Positions 8,287-16,976 of a stretch of 64,000 bases of DNA are shown here, one piece after another; positions within the stretch are counted from its first letter, which is position 1, and each line of letters starts with the position of its first letter. The position numbers and the translations under genes were made by a program. The DNA lies in NCBI GenBank assembly GCA_050293885.1, contig JBNKNO010000002.1, positions 95,964 to 159,963 of the forward strand, read 5' to 3'. The notes beneath the pieces were generated by a model. That model had not been told where the DNA came from and made no database searches. It saw only the letters and a list, made by a program, of their open reading frames with translations. The DNA is from Nitrogeniibacter sp050293885 (GTDB lineage Bacteria; Pseudomonadota; Gammaproteobacteria; Burkholderiales; Rhodocyclaceae).

Positions 8287-9294
8287 ATGCGCAAACATAT
8301 GATCGCAATCGCAGCGGCTGCCGTACTGGCGGGCAACATGAGCGTCGCTCAGGCCGAAGGCGCCTGCGACCCGGGTGAAATCGTCATCAAGTTCAGCCAT
8401 GTCACCAACACCGACAAGCATCCGAAAGGCATTGCCGCCACCTTGCTCGAGAAGCGGGTGAACGAGGAAATGAACGGCAAGGCGTGCCTGCAGGTGTATC
8501 CGAACTCCAGCCTCTACAACGACAACAAGGTGCTCGAAGCCATGCTCAATGGCGACGTGCAACTGGCGGCACCGTCGCTGTCGAAGTTCGAGAAGTTCAC
8601 CAAGAAGTTCCGTATCTTCGACCTGCCCTTCCTGTTCACCGACATCGACGCGGTGGATCGCTTCCAGCAGTCGGATGCCGGTCAGAAGCTGAAGGATTCC
8701 ATGAAGCGCCGTGGTCTGAAAGGACTGGCTTTCTGGCACAACGGCATGAAGCAGTTGTCCGCCAACAAGCCGCTGATCAAGCCGGAAGACGCCAAGGGCC
8801 TGAAGTTCCGCGTGCAGGCTTCAGACGTGCTGGTCGCTCAGTTCGAACAGCTCGGCGCCAACCCGCAGAAGATGGCCTTCAGCGAAGTGTATGGCGCGCT
8901 GCAGACCAAGACCATCGACGGCTGCGAGAACCCCTGGTCCAACATCTACGGCCAGAAATTCTTCGAAGTGCAGGACGGCATCACCGAGACCAACCATGGC
9001 CTGCTGGACTACCTGGTGGTCACCTCCACCAAGTGGCTCGACAGCCTGAAGCCGGACGTGCGTGACCAGTTCCTGAAGATCCTGAGTGAAGTGAGCAGCG
9101 AGCGCAACGCCGCGGTCAAGGAAGTGGCGCTCGTGAACCGCAAGAAGGTCGAGGAGACCGGCACGGTGATTCGCACCCTGACACCGGCACAGCGCCAAGC
9201 CTGGGTCGATGCCATGAAGCCGGTGTGGAAGAAGTTCGAAGGCGACATCGGCGCCGACCTGATGGATGACGCGCTCAAGGCCAACAAGGGCTGA
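8287..9294 (+). CDS. dctP: TRAP transporter substrate-binding protein DctP
   Basis: 335 residues from the ATG at 8287, with GAGGAGG at 8272-8278. A Sec signal peptide (MRKHMIAIAAAAVLAGNMSV, cleaved after AQA) directs it to the periplasm. The core IVIKFSHVTNTDKHPKG, the ligand-binding stretch GLKFRVQASDVL with the conserved Arg, and WSNIYGQKFFEVQ are typical of DctP-type TRAP receptors for C4-dicarboxylates. It delivers substrate to the DctQM membrane pair just downstream. A terminator between dctP and dctQ should make this protein more abundant than its membrane partners. The exact acid bound is not provable from sequence. Confidence 0.93.
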   Translation: MRKHMIAIAAAAVLAGNMSVAQAEGACDPGEIVIKFSHVTNTDKHPKGIAATLLEKRVNEEMNGKACLQVYPNSSLYNDNKVLEAMLNGDVQLAAPSLSKFEKFTKKFRIFDLPFLFTDIDAVDRFQQSDAGQKLKDSMKRRGLKGLAFWHNGMKQLSANKPLIKPEDAKGLKFRVQASDVLVAQFEQLGANPQKMAFSEVYGALQTKTIDGCENPWSNIYGQKFFEVQDGITETNHGLLDYLVVTSTKWLDSLKPDVRDQFLKILSEVSSERNAAVKEVALVNRKKVEETGTVIRTLTPAQRQAWVDAMKPVWKKFEGDIGADLMDDALKANKG

Positions 9295-9331
9295 GCGTGC
9301 CGGGGGAGCCGCCCCCCCAATTGCTGAACTG

Positions 9332-9366
9332 CTGCGCGGCGGGCTTCGCTCCCCGCGCAGTTTTTT
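9332..9366 (+). terminator. Terminator/attenuator between dctP and dctQ
   Basis: Stem CTGCGCGG (9332-9339) with CCGCGCAG (9353-9360), then six T. It lies in the 115-bp gap inside the TRAP operon and probably acts as a partial terminator. Confidence 0.8.
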
Positions 9367-9409
9367 GGCCTGACATAACTAGCCAGTCATAACTAGAACG
9401 GAGAGGGAG

Positions 9410-10054
9410 ATGACAGCCGAGCCAAGCCGTTTGTCCCGCATTACCGAGAGCATTGAAGAGACCTTCATTGCCGTCGCGCTGGGCCTGATGACCGTCATCA
9501 CGTTTGCCAACGTGGTGGCCCGATACGTGTTCAACGACAACATCCTGTGGGCGCTCGAAGTCACCGTCGTGCTGTTCGCCTGGCTGGTACTGGTCGGGGC
9601 GGCCTACGGGGTCAAGAAGACCTTCCATATCGGCGTCGATGTGGTCATCAATTTGCTGCCACCCGCGCTCAAGAAGCTTGCCGCGCTGGTGGCCGTCGCG
9701 GCCTGCCTGGCCTTTGCGTTGCTCATGCTCAAGGGCGCTTGGGACTACTGGTATCCGTTCGCGACCGAGCGCGTGTGGATGGAAACCGACGACATCCCCA
9801 TGGTCGATTTCCTGCGCTTTATCGAACCCTGGCTCAACGAAGGCGAAGCCTACGAAAAGCTGCCGCGCTTCATTCCCTACATGGCCTTGCCGCTGGGCAT
9901 GGCGCTGCTGGTACTGCGCCTGCTGCAGGCTGCATTCCAGATTCTGATGGGCAAGCGCGACTCGCTGATTGCCTCCCACGAGGTGGAAGACATGATCGAA
10001 GAAGCGGTCGATGCACACGCCAAACGCGCCACCGAACCGAAAAAGGACGCCTGA
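9410..10054 (+). CDS. dctQ: TRAP transporter small permease DctQ
   Basis: 214 residues from the ATG at 9410, preceded by GGAGAGGGAG. Four membrane helices can be drawn: about 22-42, 51-72, 91-111 and 160-180. The conserved segment TFANVVARYVFNDNILWALEV in helices 1-2 is the DctQ family signature. The loop between helices 3 and 4 (about residues 112-155) is longer than in minimal DctQ proteins and carries many acidic residues. The protein forms the sodium-driven importer with DctM, whose gene starts 3 bases after this stop. Charged C-terminal tail (EDMIEEAVDAHAKRATEPKK). Confidence 0.92.
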   Translation: MTAEPSRLSRITESIEETFIAVALGLMTVITFANVVARYVFNDNILWALEVTVVLFAWLVLVGAAYGVKKTFHIGVDVVINLLPPALKKLAALVAVAACLAFALLMLKGAWDYWYPFATERVWMETDDIPMVDFLRFIEPWLNEGEAYEKLPRFIPYMALPLGMALLVLRLLQAAFQILMGKRDSLIASHEVEDMIEEAVDAHAKRATEPKKDA

Positions 10055-10057
10055 GCC

Positions 10058-11419
10058 ATGGATATCCTGATCCTCTTCGGCATGGTCGTCGGCTTCATGC
10101 TGATCGGCGTGCCCATCGCCATTTCGCTCGGGCTGTCCAGCGTGCTGTTCCTGATGATGCATTCGGACGCATCACTGGCCGGCGTCGCGCAAACCCTGTT
10201 CTCGGCCTTTGACGGCCACTACACGCTGCTGGCCATCCCGTTCTTCATTCTCGCCTCCAGCTTCATGTCCACCGGTGGCGTGGCCAACCGCATCATCCGC
10301 TTCGCCATCGCGCTGGTCGGTTCCATCCGCGGCGGTCTGGGTATCGCCTCGGTGATCGCGTGCATGATGTTCGCGGCGCTGTCCGGCTCGTCGCCGGCCA
10401 CCGTGGTCGCCATCGGCTCCATCGTCATCGCCGGCATGGTGCAGGCAGGCTACAAGAAGGAGTTCGCCGCCGGGCTGATCTGCAACGCCGGCACGCTGGG
10501 CATCCTGATTCCGCCGTCGATCGTGATGGTGGTGTATTCCGCCGCCACCGACGTGTCGGTCGGCCGCATGTTCCTGGCCGGGGTCATTCCGGGCATCCTC
10601 GCCGGCGTCATGCTGATGGTGGCTATCTACGTCACCGCTCGCGTCAAGAACCTTCCGGCACAACCCTTCCCCGGCTGGGGCGAGGTCATCGGCGCGGCGC
10701 GCGATGCTTCCTGGGGGCTGTTCCTGATCATCATCATTCTGGGCGGCATCTACGGCGGCATTTTCACGCCGACCGAAGCCGCGGCCGTGGCGGCGGTCTA
10801 TGCCTTCCTGATCGCCAACTACGTGTATCGCGACATGGGGCCGTTCGCCGATGAAAACAACCGCCGTCCGGTAGTGGTGAAGATTCTCGAAGTGTTCTGG
10901 CATCCGGACACCAAGCACACGCTGTTCGAGGCCGGCAAACTCACGATCATGCTCATGTTCGTGATCGCCAACGCCATCATCCTCAAGCATGTGCTCACCG
11001 AGGAGCGCGTGCCGCAGGCGATTACCGAGGTCATGCTGTCGGCCGGTTTCGGGCCCATCGCCTTCCTCATCGTGGTCAACGTGCTGCTGCTCATCGGCGG
11101 GCAGTTCATGGAGCCCTCCGGCCTGCTCATCATCGTCGCGCCACTGGTCTTTCCGATCGCCATTCAGCTGGGCATCGACCCCATCCATCTGGGCATCATC
11201 ATGGTGGTGAACATGGAGATCGGCATGATCACGCCGCCCGTGGGGCTGAACCTGTTCGTCACCGCGGGGGTGGCGCAGATGTCGGTCATGAGCGTGGTCA
11301 AGGCGGCCATGCCCTGGGTGGCGATCATGTTCCTGTTCCTCATCATCGTGACCTACGTGCCCTGGGTATCCACCTGGCTGCCAACCTTGATGATGGGGCC
11401 GGAGATCATCACCAACTGA
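10058..11419 (+). CDS. dctM: TRAP transporter large permease DctM
   Basis: 453 residues from the ATG at 10058. The sequence is almost wholly hydrophobic, with 12 or more membrane segments. Family motifs include ALSGSSPATVVAIGSIVIAG, CNAGTLGILIPPSIVMVVY and MEIGMITPPVGLNLFVTAG, which line the substrate and Na+ sites in the elevator-type domain. A hydrophilic insert of about 40 residues (near 260-300) follows the first half-repeat. It is tightly linked to dctQ (3-bp gap) and followed by a strong terminator, which closes the dctPQM operon. Confidence 0.94.
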   Translation: MDILILFGMVVGFMLIGVPIAISLGLSSVLFLMMHSDASLAGVAQTLFSAFDGHYTLLAIPFFILASSFMSTGGVANRIIRFAIALVGSIRGGLGIASVIACMMFAALSGSSPATVVAIGSIVIAGMVQAGYKKEFAAGLICNAGTLGILIPPSIVMVVYSAATDVSVGRMFLAGVIPGILAGVMLMVAIYVTARVKNLPAQPFPGWGEVIGAARDASWGLFLIIIILGGIYGGIFTPTEAAAVAAVYAFLIANYVYRDMGPFADENNRRPVVVKILEVFWHPDTKHTLFEAGKLTIMLMFVIANAIILKHVLTEERVPQAITEVMLSAGFGPIAFLIVVNVLLLIGGQFMEPSGLLIIVAPLVFPIAIQLGIDPIHLGIIMVVNMEIGMITPPVGLNLFVTAGVAQMSVMSVVKAAMPWVAIMFLFLIIVTYVPWVSTWLPTLMMGPEIITN

Positions 11420-11449
11420 GTGCCGGTTCAGCCGCGCCAGACCGCCTTA

Positions 11450-11478
11450 CCCCCCGCCCCGGCGGGGGGTTTTGTTTT
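11450..11478 (+). terminator. Rho-independent terminator after dctM
   Basis: A GC-rich stem of nine pairs (11450-11458 with 11461-11469), inner pairs probably open, then TTTTGTTTT. It lies about 30 bases after the dctM stop. Confidence 0.85.
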
Positions 11479-11657
11479 GTCCGGTGCATTCATCAAACCC
11501 CGGCACTGCCCCTGAATGCACCTCGTCGATGTAGCTACGCGGACGAGGCGCCGCATGAAAGGCATACGAATGGCACGGCGCGAGCCATGGCGGATGACAC
11601 CGCGACACACGTCGGTGTAACGTGTCGCTTTTCCCTCGCGCCAGCATTCCGCCACCG

Positions 11658-12947
11658 ATGACCCTGCAGAAAAAACTCACCCTGACGCTGCTCGTCACGA
11701 GTCTGTTTGCAGCGCTGACGGTTGGCGGCGTCGCCTACTGGATGGTGATGCGCGACTTTCGCGCCACCATCATGGATACGGCCTTCGCCCACTTCCGCGA
11801 AGATGTCGTTGCCTACCTCGTTGCGTTCGGCGATCTGGACGAAACCCACAATCCCGTGCCGTTCACCGAGTTCGTCAAACAACGCCGCCGGCCGGCCGCA
11901 ATGCCCCCGCCTGCGGCCGATGAGCCGCCCAGCGCGATGGTCGGCCAACGACCCAACCCGCCCTTCCGCTTTCTGTTGCTCGACCCCCAGGGCAGAGTAC
12001 TCAAGGGTCTCGGCGATCAGACGCGTTACTCGCAGGCCGACCCCGAGGTGGTGGCGGCCGCCCGCCCGATCGCGCTGGACGGCAAAGTTGTCGCCCTGGC
12101 CTCGCCCATCGGCGAGCCGGTTCTCAGTCCACGCGACCGCAGCTATCTGCGCGCCATGGAGCAGGCGCTGTTCACCGGCCTCGTCATTGCGGCAACGCTC
12201 GCCGTGGCACTGGGCGTGCTGTTGAGCCGGCGCATGAGCCTGAGCCTGCGTGAATTGGCCGACGCCATCCGCGGCATGCAAAGCAACCGCGAACGGGCGC
12301 ACCAGGTGCCGGTGCGCTCGCAGGACGAATTTGGCGAGTTGGCGCAAGCCTTCAACGACATGAACGCCGAACTGACGCAAGCCCACCGGGAGTTGCGCGA
12401 ATACGCCGAACTGACCGCCAGCCAGACGGCCCAACTCAAGGAGTTGAGCATTCGCGACCCGCTCACCGATCTGTTCAACCGCCGTCATTTCGACGCCCAG
12501 GCCGAACGCCTCTACGCGCAGGCGATGCGCTACGGTCACCCGCTCACCGTGGCGGTCGGCGATCTGGATTTCTTCAAGAAGATCAACGACGGTTTCTCGC
12601 ATGCGACCGGCGACGAGGTGCTGCGTCGCGTCGCCACCTTGCTGCTTGAAGGCACACGAAAATCCGATCTCGTGGCCCGTTACGGTGGCGAGGAATTCGT
12701 CATTCTGTTCCCGGAATCGGGGCTGGCGCAGGCCGCACACTGCTGCGAAAAGCTCCGTCAGAGTATCGAGGCCCATCCGTGGCATGAAATCCAGGCGGGC
12801 CTGCAAGTGACCATGAGCATCGGCCTGAGCGATCAACGGGACGCGGGTAGCGTAGAGAAGATGCTGATCGCCGCCGATGCCTATCTGTACCAAGCCAAGC
12901 ACGGTGGCCGCAACCGCGTGCTGCCGACCGTCGGCATCGCCGCCTGA
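11658..12947 (+). CDS. Membrane diguanylate cyclase with HAMP and GGDEF domains
   Basis: 429 residues from the ATG at 11658; a GTG at 11622 is a weaker alternative. Order: TM1 (about 11-33), a periplasmic sensor region of about 140 residues with a Pro-rich stretch (RRRPAAMPPPAADEPP), TM2 (about 170-192), HAMP (193-250), a short coiled coil and GGDEF (262-425). The active-site motif is GGEEF (343-347), and an RxxD inhibitory site (RKSD) lies five residues before it, so product inhibition by c-di-GMP is expected. It makes c-di-GMP from GTP at the membrane in response to an unknown periplasmic signal. Monocistronic. Confidence 0.9.
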   Translation: MTLQKKLTLTLLVTSLFAALTVGGVAYWMVMRDFRATIMDTAFAHFREDVVAYLVAFGDLDETHNPVPFTEFVKQRRRPAAMPPPAADEPPSAMVGQRPNPPFRFLLLDPQGRVLKGLGDQTRYSQADPEVVAAARPIALDGKVVALASPIGEPVLSPRDRSYLRAMEQALFTGLVIAATLAVALGVLLSRRMSLSLRELADAIRGMQSNRERAHQVPVRSQDEFGELAQAFNDMNAELTQAHRELREYAELTASQTAQLKELSIRDPLTDLFNRRHFDAQAERLYAQAMRYGHPLTVAVGDLDFFKKINDGFSHATGDEVLRRVATLLLEGTRKSDLVARYGGEEFVILFPESGLAQAAHCCEKLRQSIEAHPWHEIQAGLQVTMSIGLSDQRDAGSVEKMLIAADAYLYQAKHGGRNRVLPTVGIAA

Positions 12948-12997
12948 AGGGGGCGACCAACATGCGGCACCACCGCGGCTCAACCGTGGCAGCGCAT

Positions 12998-13015
12998 GGC
13001 GGGCCGAAGCCCGCC
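12998..13015. terminator. Hairpin between convergent genes
   Basis: GGCGGGC (12998-13004), loop CGAA, GCCCGCC (13009-13015). There is no clear T-run. The position between two convergent genes suggests a terminator for one or both. Confidence 0.45.
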
Positions 13016-13041
13016 CGACGACGACACCGAGAACTGCGCTA

Positions 13042-14430
13042 CTAGCGCACCGAACGCACGCAGCGCGCGTAGTTGTGGATGCGGACCTCGTCGCGTTGCC
13101 CACCACGCCCCTGCGCGTAGCGCGACGCATCGCCCGTTTTCGGATCGCTACGCTGCGCCCCCGCACCATGGACATCGACGCCGTCGACGCTGGTGCATTT
13201 TCCGAAGCACACATACACCGCGTTATTGGGCTGCTCGCCGTGGGTGGTTGACGACCAGAACCAGCCGCGCGGATCGGCAATGCGGAACACCGAAGTGTCG
13301 ATGGCCGGCTGCGCGCGACGGTAGTCCACGATGCTCTGCAACTCCTTCGCGTTGGGCAGGCGCCAGTCCGCATGGCCGCTCAAACGCAGCGACTCGCAAT
13401 AGGCGAGCGCCTCGCGCCATGTGCGCGGGCGGCCATCGTCCGCCCGCTGCCACATCAGATCAAAATTGCGGTCGGTGACCGTACCGTCGCCTTTGGCGAC
13501 CAGGGCGTTGTCGCCCCACACCGGGCCGCGCACGCAGCGGTGGAACAGACCCGGCCCGCCACCGGCCGTCGGCGCCTGCTTGATGCGACCGTCGAGGAAG
13601 TTGAAGAAGAAGGCCGCCTCGACGCCTGGCCGGTCCCAATGATCGCCGCGGTAACGTGTTGATGACCAGGTCTGCCCCATCATCTCCGGCGAGTGGGTGG
13701 CCGCGAAGCGATCGCCTTGCAAGCTGGCGGCATCGGGCGCGCGAATCTCGAACAACGGGTCGATGAAGGCGCGGCTTCCGGTGACACCGGCAAAATCGGC
13801 GAGTGAAAACAACTCGGTGATGGTCGGCAATCGCCAATCGTCGTGTCCACCGAGGCGCAACGCACCACAGGCCGCCTCGGCCTCATGGAAGTGCAGGCGT
13901 CGGGCGTTGTGCGCCTGCTGCCAGGTGAGCCCGGTGACGCGGTCGCTGACGGTACCGTCGCCGTTGTCGCGATAGTCCCTCGGCGCGCCGAGGTAGTGGG
14001 CGTCCTGCCCGTAGAACGGCTGCCCGCGCGACGGGCAAGGAATCTGGCGACTGTCGTCGAAACAACTGCCTTGCCCGGTATCGGGCAGGCGGCTGGCAAC
14101 GCGGAGCGCGCTTGGGTTTTGGCTGGCAATGTGCACGCGCGCGCGCCGAATACGCATCGGCGGCGGCTGCCGACCGGGTGACGCAGACGCCTCGCCCCCC
14201 ATGGGCGGGCCACCGGCCGGCACACACACCAGCGATGGTTCTCGCATCGCGCGACACGTCCCTCGAACCGTGCCATGCGGCGCCTCGAACGCGCAGGCCG
14301 CCCCGCTGGCGTGCCCCCGGCAGGCCGAAAAGGCCGCCGGCGGAGGGCCACCCATGCGCCCCTGGGCCGCGGCATCGAGCATGACCGCGGCCAACAGCAT
14401 GGCCATCAGTCCGGTCCGGCAGGCCCGCAT
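13042..14430 (-). CDS. Secreted protein with two DUF1566 (Lcl-type) domains
   Basis: 462 residues from the ATG at 14430; the ATG at 14406 is an alternative. An N-terminal signal (GLMAMLLAAVMLDAAAQ) is followed by a Gly/Pro-rich region with several cysteines (to about 135). Two related domains come next: one with DNGDGTVSDRVTGLTWQ and GGHDDWRLPTITEL, the other with GDGTVTDRNFDLMWQ and SGHADWRLPNAKEL. Both end in a WSST-type segment and a Cys near YARCVRS or FHRCVRG. DUF1566/Lcl_C domains have a formylglycine-enzyme-like fold and unknown roles outside the cell. It lies 7 bp after tupA on the same strand, so it may be the last gene of the tungsten operon. Confidence 0.8.
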   Translation of the reverse strand: MRACRTGLMAMLLAAVMLDAAAQGRMGGPPPAAFSACRGHASGAACAFEAPHGTVRGTCRAMREPSLVCVPAGGPPMGGEASASPGRQPPPMRIRRARVHIASQNPSALRVASRLPDTGQGSCFDDSRQIPCPSRGQPFYGQDAHYLGAPRDYRDNGDGTVSDRVTGLTWQQAHNARRLHFHEAEAACGALRLGGHDDWRLPTITELFSLADFAGVTGSRAFIDPLFEIRAPDAASLQGDRFAATHSPEMMGQTWSSTRYRGDHWDRPGVEAAFFFNFLDGRIKQAPTAGGGPGLFHRCVRGPVWGDNALVAKGDGTVTDRNFDLMWQRADDGRPRTWREALAYCESLRLSGHADWRLPNAKELQSIVDYRRAQPAIDTSVFRIADPRGWFWSSTTHGEQPNNAVYVCFGKCTSVDGVDVHGAGAQRSDPKTGDASRYAQGRGGQRDEVRIHNYARCVRSVR

Positions 14431-14437
14431 CAACGGC

Positions 14438-15256
14438 TTACTTCGCCTTGAGCGGGAAGAACAACTGCTCGCCGTGCAGCTTGTAGTCACTGATGGCTTT
14501 GTGGCCGGCATCGGAGGTAATCCAGTTGATGAACTTCTCGGCGGCTTCCACCTTCACATGCGGATGTTTCTTGGGATTGACGAGGATGGCGCCGTACGGA
14601 TTGTAGAGCTTCGGGTCGCCCTCGAACAGGATGACCAGATTCTGGCGATTCTTGAAGTTGGCCCAGGAACCGCGGTCGGAGAGCGTGTAGGCGTCCATGC
14701 CGGCCGCGGTATTGAGCGTGGCGCCCATGCCCGAACCCGTCTGCTTGTACCAGTCCTTGTCTTCCGGCACGCCGTCGCCGGCGGCTACCCAGAAGCGCTT
14801 TTCGGCTGCGTTGGTCCCGCTGCGATCAGCACGCGAGGCAAAGGGGCTCCCATTGGCAGCCACTTTCTGGAAGGCCTCGACCGCGCTCTTTGCGCCCTTC
14901 ACGCCGGCCGGATCATCCTTGGGGCCGATGATGACGAAGTCGTTGTACATCACGTCCTTGCGGTAGGCGCCGTAGCCTTCGGCCACGAACTTGTCTTCCT
15001 TGACGCGATCATGCACCAGCAAGGCATCCGCATCGCCGCGACGCCCCGTATCCAAGGCCTTACCGGTCCCTTGGGCGACGACATTGACTTTCACACCCGA
15101 TGCTTTCTCGAAGATCGGCAGGATGTAGCCGAAAAGCCCGGAGTTCTGTGTGGAAGTGGTCGACGCCAGGGTGATGCTCTCACCGGCGTGGGCGCTGATG
15201 GCGGCAGCACCCACCAGCAGAGCGGCGGTCAGGTGACTCAGAAAGCGACGTGCCAT
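14438..15256 (-). CDS. tupA: Tungstate-binding periplasmic protein TupA
   Basis: 272 residues, starting at the ATG at 15256, 19 bp inside the end of tupC. The signal peptide ends AISAHA before GESITL. The oxyanion-binding loop TTSTQNSG (33-40), followed by GTGKALDTGRRGDADALLVH and RADRSGTNAAEKRFW, is characteristic of TupA and differs from molybdate-binding ModA. The pattern of Thr/Ser/Arg ligands supports tungstate as the substrate, as does linkage to a tungsten enzyme operon. It hands WO4 2- to TupB/TupC. Gene order is tupB-tupC-tupA on the minus strand. Confidence 0.92.
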   Translation of the reverse strand: MARRFLSHLTAALLVGAAAISAHAGESITLASTTSTQNSGLFGYILPIFEKASGVKVNVVAQGTGKALDTGRRGDADALLVHDRVKEDKFVAEGYGAYRKDVMYNDFVIIGPKDDPAGVKGAKSAVEAFQKVAANGSPFASRADRSGTNAAEKRFWVAAGDGVPEDKDWYKQTGSGMGATLNTAAGMDAYTLSDRGSWANFKNRQNLVILFEGDPKLYNPYGAILVNPKKHPHVKVEAAEKFINWITSDAGHKAISDYKLHGEQLFFPLKAK

Positions 15257-15957
15257 GGGAGTTCTCCTTCAATGAAGCGTTTGGCCTCGTCAGAGGCGGG
15301 GTTGGTAAAGAAACCGCGAACGGAGGTGTGTTCCCGCACCTTGCCCTCGGCCAGAAAAACGATGTCGTCCGCCAGGCGCGTGGCCTGACCGAGATTGTGG
15401 GTCGTCATGACGATCTTGGCGCCCTCGGTACGAATCTCGCGCACGATGCGCTCGACGGTTTCGACGGCAGAGGGGTCGAGGCTGGCGGTGGGCTCGTCGA
15501 GCAGCAGCAGCCGTGGCCGGGTGAGCCACACACGCCCCAGGGCCAGGCGCTGTTGTTCCCCGCCCGACAAGCGCCGGGCGTTGTCGCGCGCGCGATCGGC
15601 CAGACCGATACGTTCGAGCATGGCCAAGCCACGTGCCTCGCGCTCGGCGCGCTTGATGCCGCGCGGCCGCAGGCCCAGCGTGACGTTTTCGAGCACCGAT
15701 TCCCGCAGCATGAGCGGGTGCTGAAACACCATGCCAACCTGCATGCCGTCGAAAGACGCGCCGCCCCAGTCAATCGCACCGCCGGTCGGTTCGAGCAGCC
15801 CGCACAGGGTGCGCAGCAAAACGCTCTTGCCGGCGCCGTTGGGGCCGAGCACGATGGTGATGCCTTCGCCGGAAAGTGTCAGGTCGACGCCATCGAGCAC
15901 GCGTCGACCGTTGGGCGCGAAACGCACTTGTTCGAGATGAAGCGGAAACAGGCTCAT
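15238..15957 (-). CDS. tupC: Tungstate ABC transporter ATP-binding protein TupC
   Basis: 239 residues from the ATG at 15957, overlapping the tupB stop (ATGA). A full ABC ATPase: Walker A GPNGAGKSVLL (near 37), Q-loop in VGMVFQHPLM, signature RLSGGEQQRLALG and Walker B RLLLLDEPTASLD, then the H-loop MTTHNLGQ. It powers uptake of tungstate through TupB. There is no C-terminal TOBE/regulatory domain of the ModC type, as expected for TupC. Co-translated with its neighbours by overlapping stop and start codons. Confidence 0.92.
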   Translation of the reverse strand: MSLFPLHLEQVRFAPNGRRVLDGVDLTLSGEGITIVLGPNGAGKSVLLRTLCGLLEPTGGAIDWGGASFDGMQVGMVFQHPLMLRESVLENVTLGLRPRGIKRAEREARGLAMLERIGLADRARDNARRLSGGEQQRLALGRVWLTRPRLLLLDEPTASLDPSAVETVERIVREIRTEGAKIVMTTHNLGQATRLADDIVFLAEGKVREHTSVRGFFTNPASDEAKRFIEGELPWHVAF

Positions 15958-16658
15958 CCGAAGCGCCTCAACACCCAGGTGCGTGTCAGAAAGGCCGCAC
16001 CGTTGAGGAACAGGATGACCGCCATGAGCACGATGCCGAGCGCAATCGACAAAGGCAGGTCACCCTTGCTGGTTTCCAAGGCAATGGTGGTGGTCATGAC
16101 GCGGGTGAAGCGATCGATGTTGCCGCCCACGATCATCACCGCGCCGACTTCCGACATTGCGCGCCCGAGCCCGGCGAGTACCGCGACCATCAGCGAAAAG
16201 CGACAATCGCGCAGCAGCACCTTGACCATGCCCCACCAGGTAAAGCGCAGCGCTGCGAGTTCTTCGTCGTATTGCCGCCAGGCATCTTCAACCACCTGGC
16301 GCGAGATGGCCGCCATCAACGGCACCACCAGCACGACCTGGGCGATCACCATGGCAGCAGGGGTATAGAGCAGGCCGAGATGGCCGAGCGGCCCCGAACG
16401 GGACAGCGAAAGGTAGACCACGACGCCGACCACCACCGGTGGCAAGCCCATGAATCCATTGATAACGGTACCCGCTATCTCCTTGCCGCTATAACGGCCA
16501 ACCGCCAGGCAAGCACCCAGTGGCAAGCCGAAAAACGCGCCAATCAAAACAGCCGTGCCGCTGACTTTGAGAGACAGCCACACGATCTGGGCAACGCGAT
16601 GATCGAAACTACCTAACAGGGCAAACGCATCGACGAACGCATGCGTCAGTCCGTTCAA
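15954..16658 (-). CDS. tupB: Tungstate ABC transporter permease TupB
   Basis: 234 residues. The start is a TTG at 16658, supported by GGAGG 10 bases upstream; that ribosome site lies in the last codons of the preceding 103-aa gene. Five or so membrane helices are visible. The ABC permease EAA-like loop appears as EDAWRQYDEELAALRFTWWGMVKVLL and is followed by GLGRAMSEVGAVMIVGGNID, a segment shared by the TupB/ModB/CysTW families. It forms the channel of the tungstate importer. Confidence 0.9.
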   Translation of the reverse strand: MNGLTHAFVDAFALLGSFDHRVAQIVWLSLKVSGTAVLIGAFFGLPLGACLAVGRYSGKEIAGTVINGFMGLPPVVVGVVVYLSLSRSGPLGHLGLLYTPAAMVIAQVVLVVPLMAAISRQVVEDAWRQYDEELAALRFTWWGMVKVLLRDCRFSLMVAVLAGLGRAMSEVGAVMIVGGNIDRFTRVMTTTIALETSKGDLPLSIALGIVLMAVILFLNGAAFLTRTWVLRRFG

Positions 16659-16664
16659 CTAAAT

Positions 16665-16976
16665 CTAACCTCCACCTCTTTGCATGGCCCGATCAAGCCG
16701 TTCCAGCAAGGCTATTCGTTCGGCGTCGTCACCGCCGGAAAATTCGTATTTCACTTTCAGCACCGGGAGTTCGAACAAACCGATGCGGCGAGGCGACATG
16801 GCCACCGCGCTCAAGCGGAGCGACACACTACCGCATTCGACCTTGAACTGACCAGCCCCGAGTGCCGTGACGGCACCCGGGGCGGCTTTGTTCAGACTGC
16901 GATCGAACTCGCTCAGCGTGGCGCCGACCTCTCGCTCGAACGCATTGAGCGACTCAGGGGTATAAAGCAAGCTCAA
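16665..16976 (-). CDS. Unrecognised 103-aa protein of the tungsten AOR operon
   Basis: 103 residues from the ATG at 16976, overlapping the MoaD-like gene stop (ATGA). No signal peptide or membrane segment; mixed alpha/beta composition with one cysteine (VECGSVSLRLSAVAMSPRRI). It ends in three glycines (AMQRGGG), encoded by bases that also serve as the ribosome site of tupB. The N-terminal half (TPESLNAFEREVGATLSEFD) looks helical. Its place corresponds to the small gene after the MoaD-like one in Aromatoleum-type aor operons, so a part in tungsten-cofactor assembly or AOR maturation is plausible, but I do not recognise a known domain. Real gene: tight coupling on both sides. Confidence 0.75.
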   Translation of the reverse strand: MSLLYTPESLNAFEREVGATLSEFDRSLNKAAPGAVTALGAGQFKVECGSVSLRLSAVAMSPRRIGLFELPVLKVKYEFSGGDDAERIALLERLDRAMQRGGG

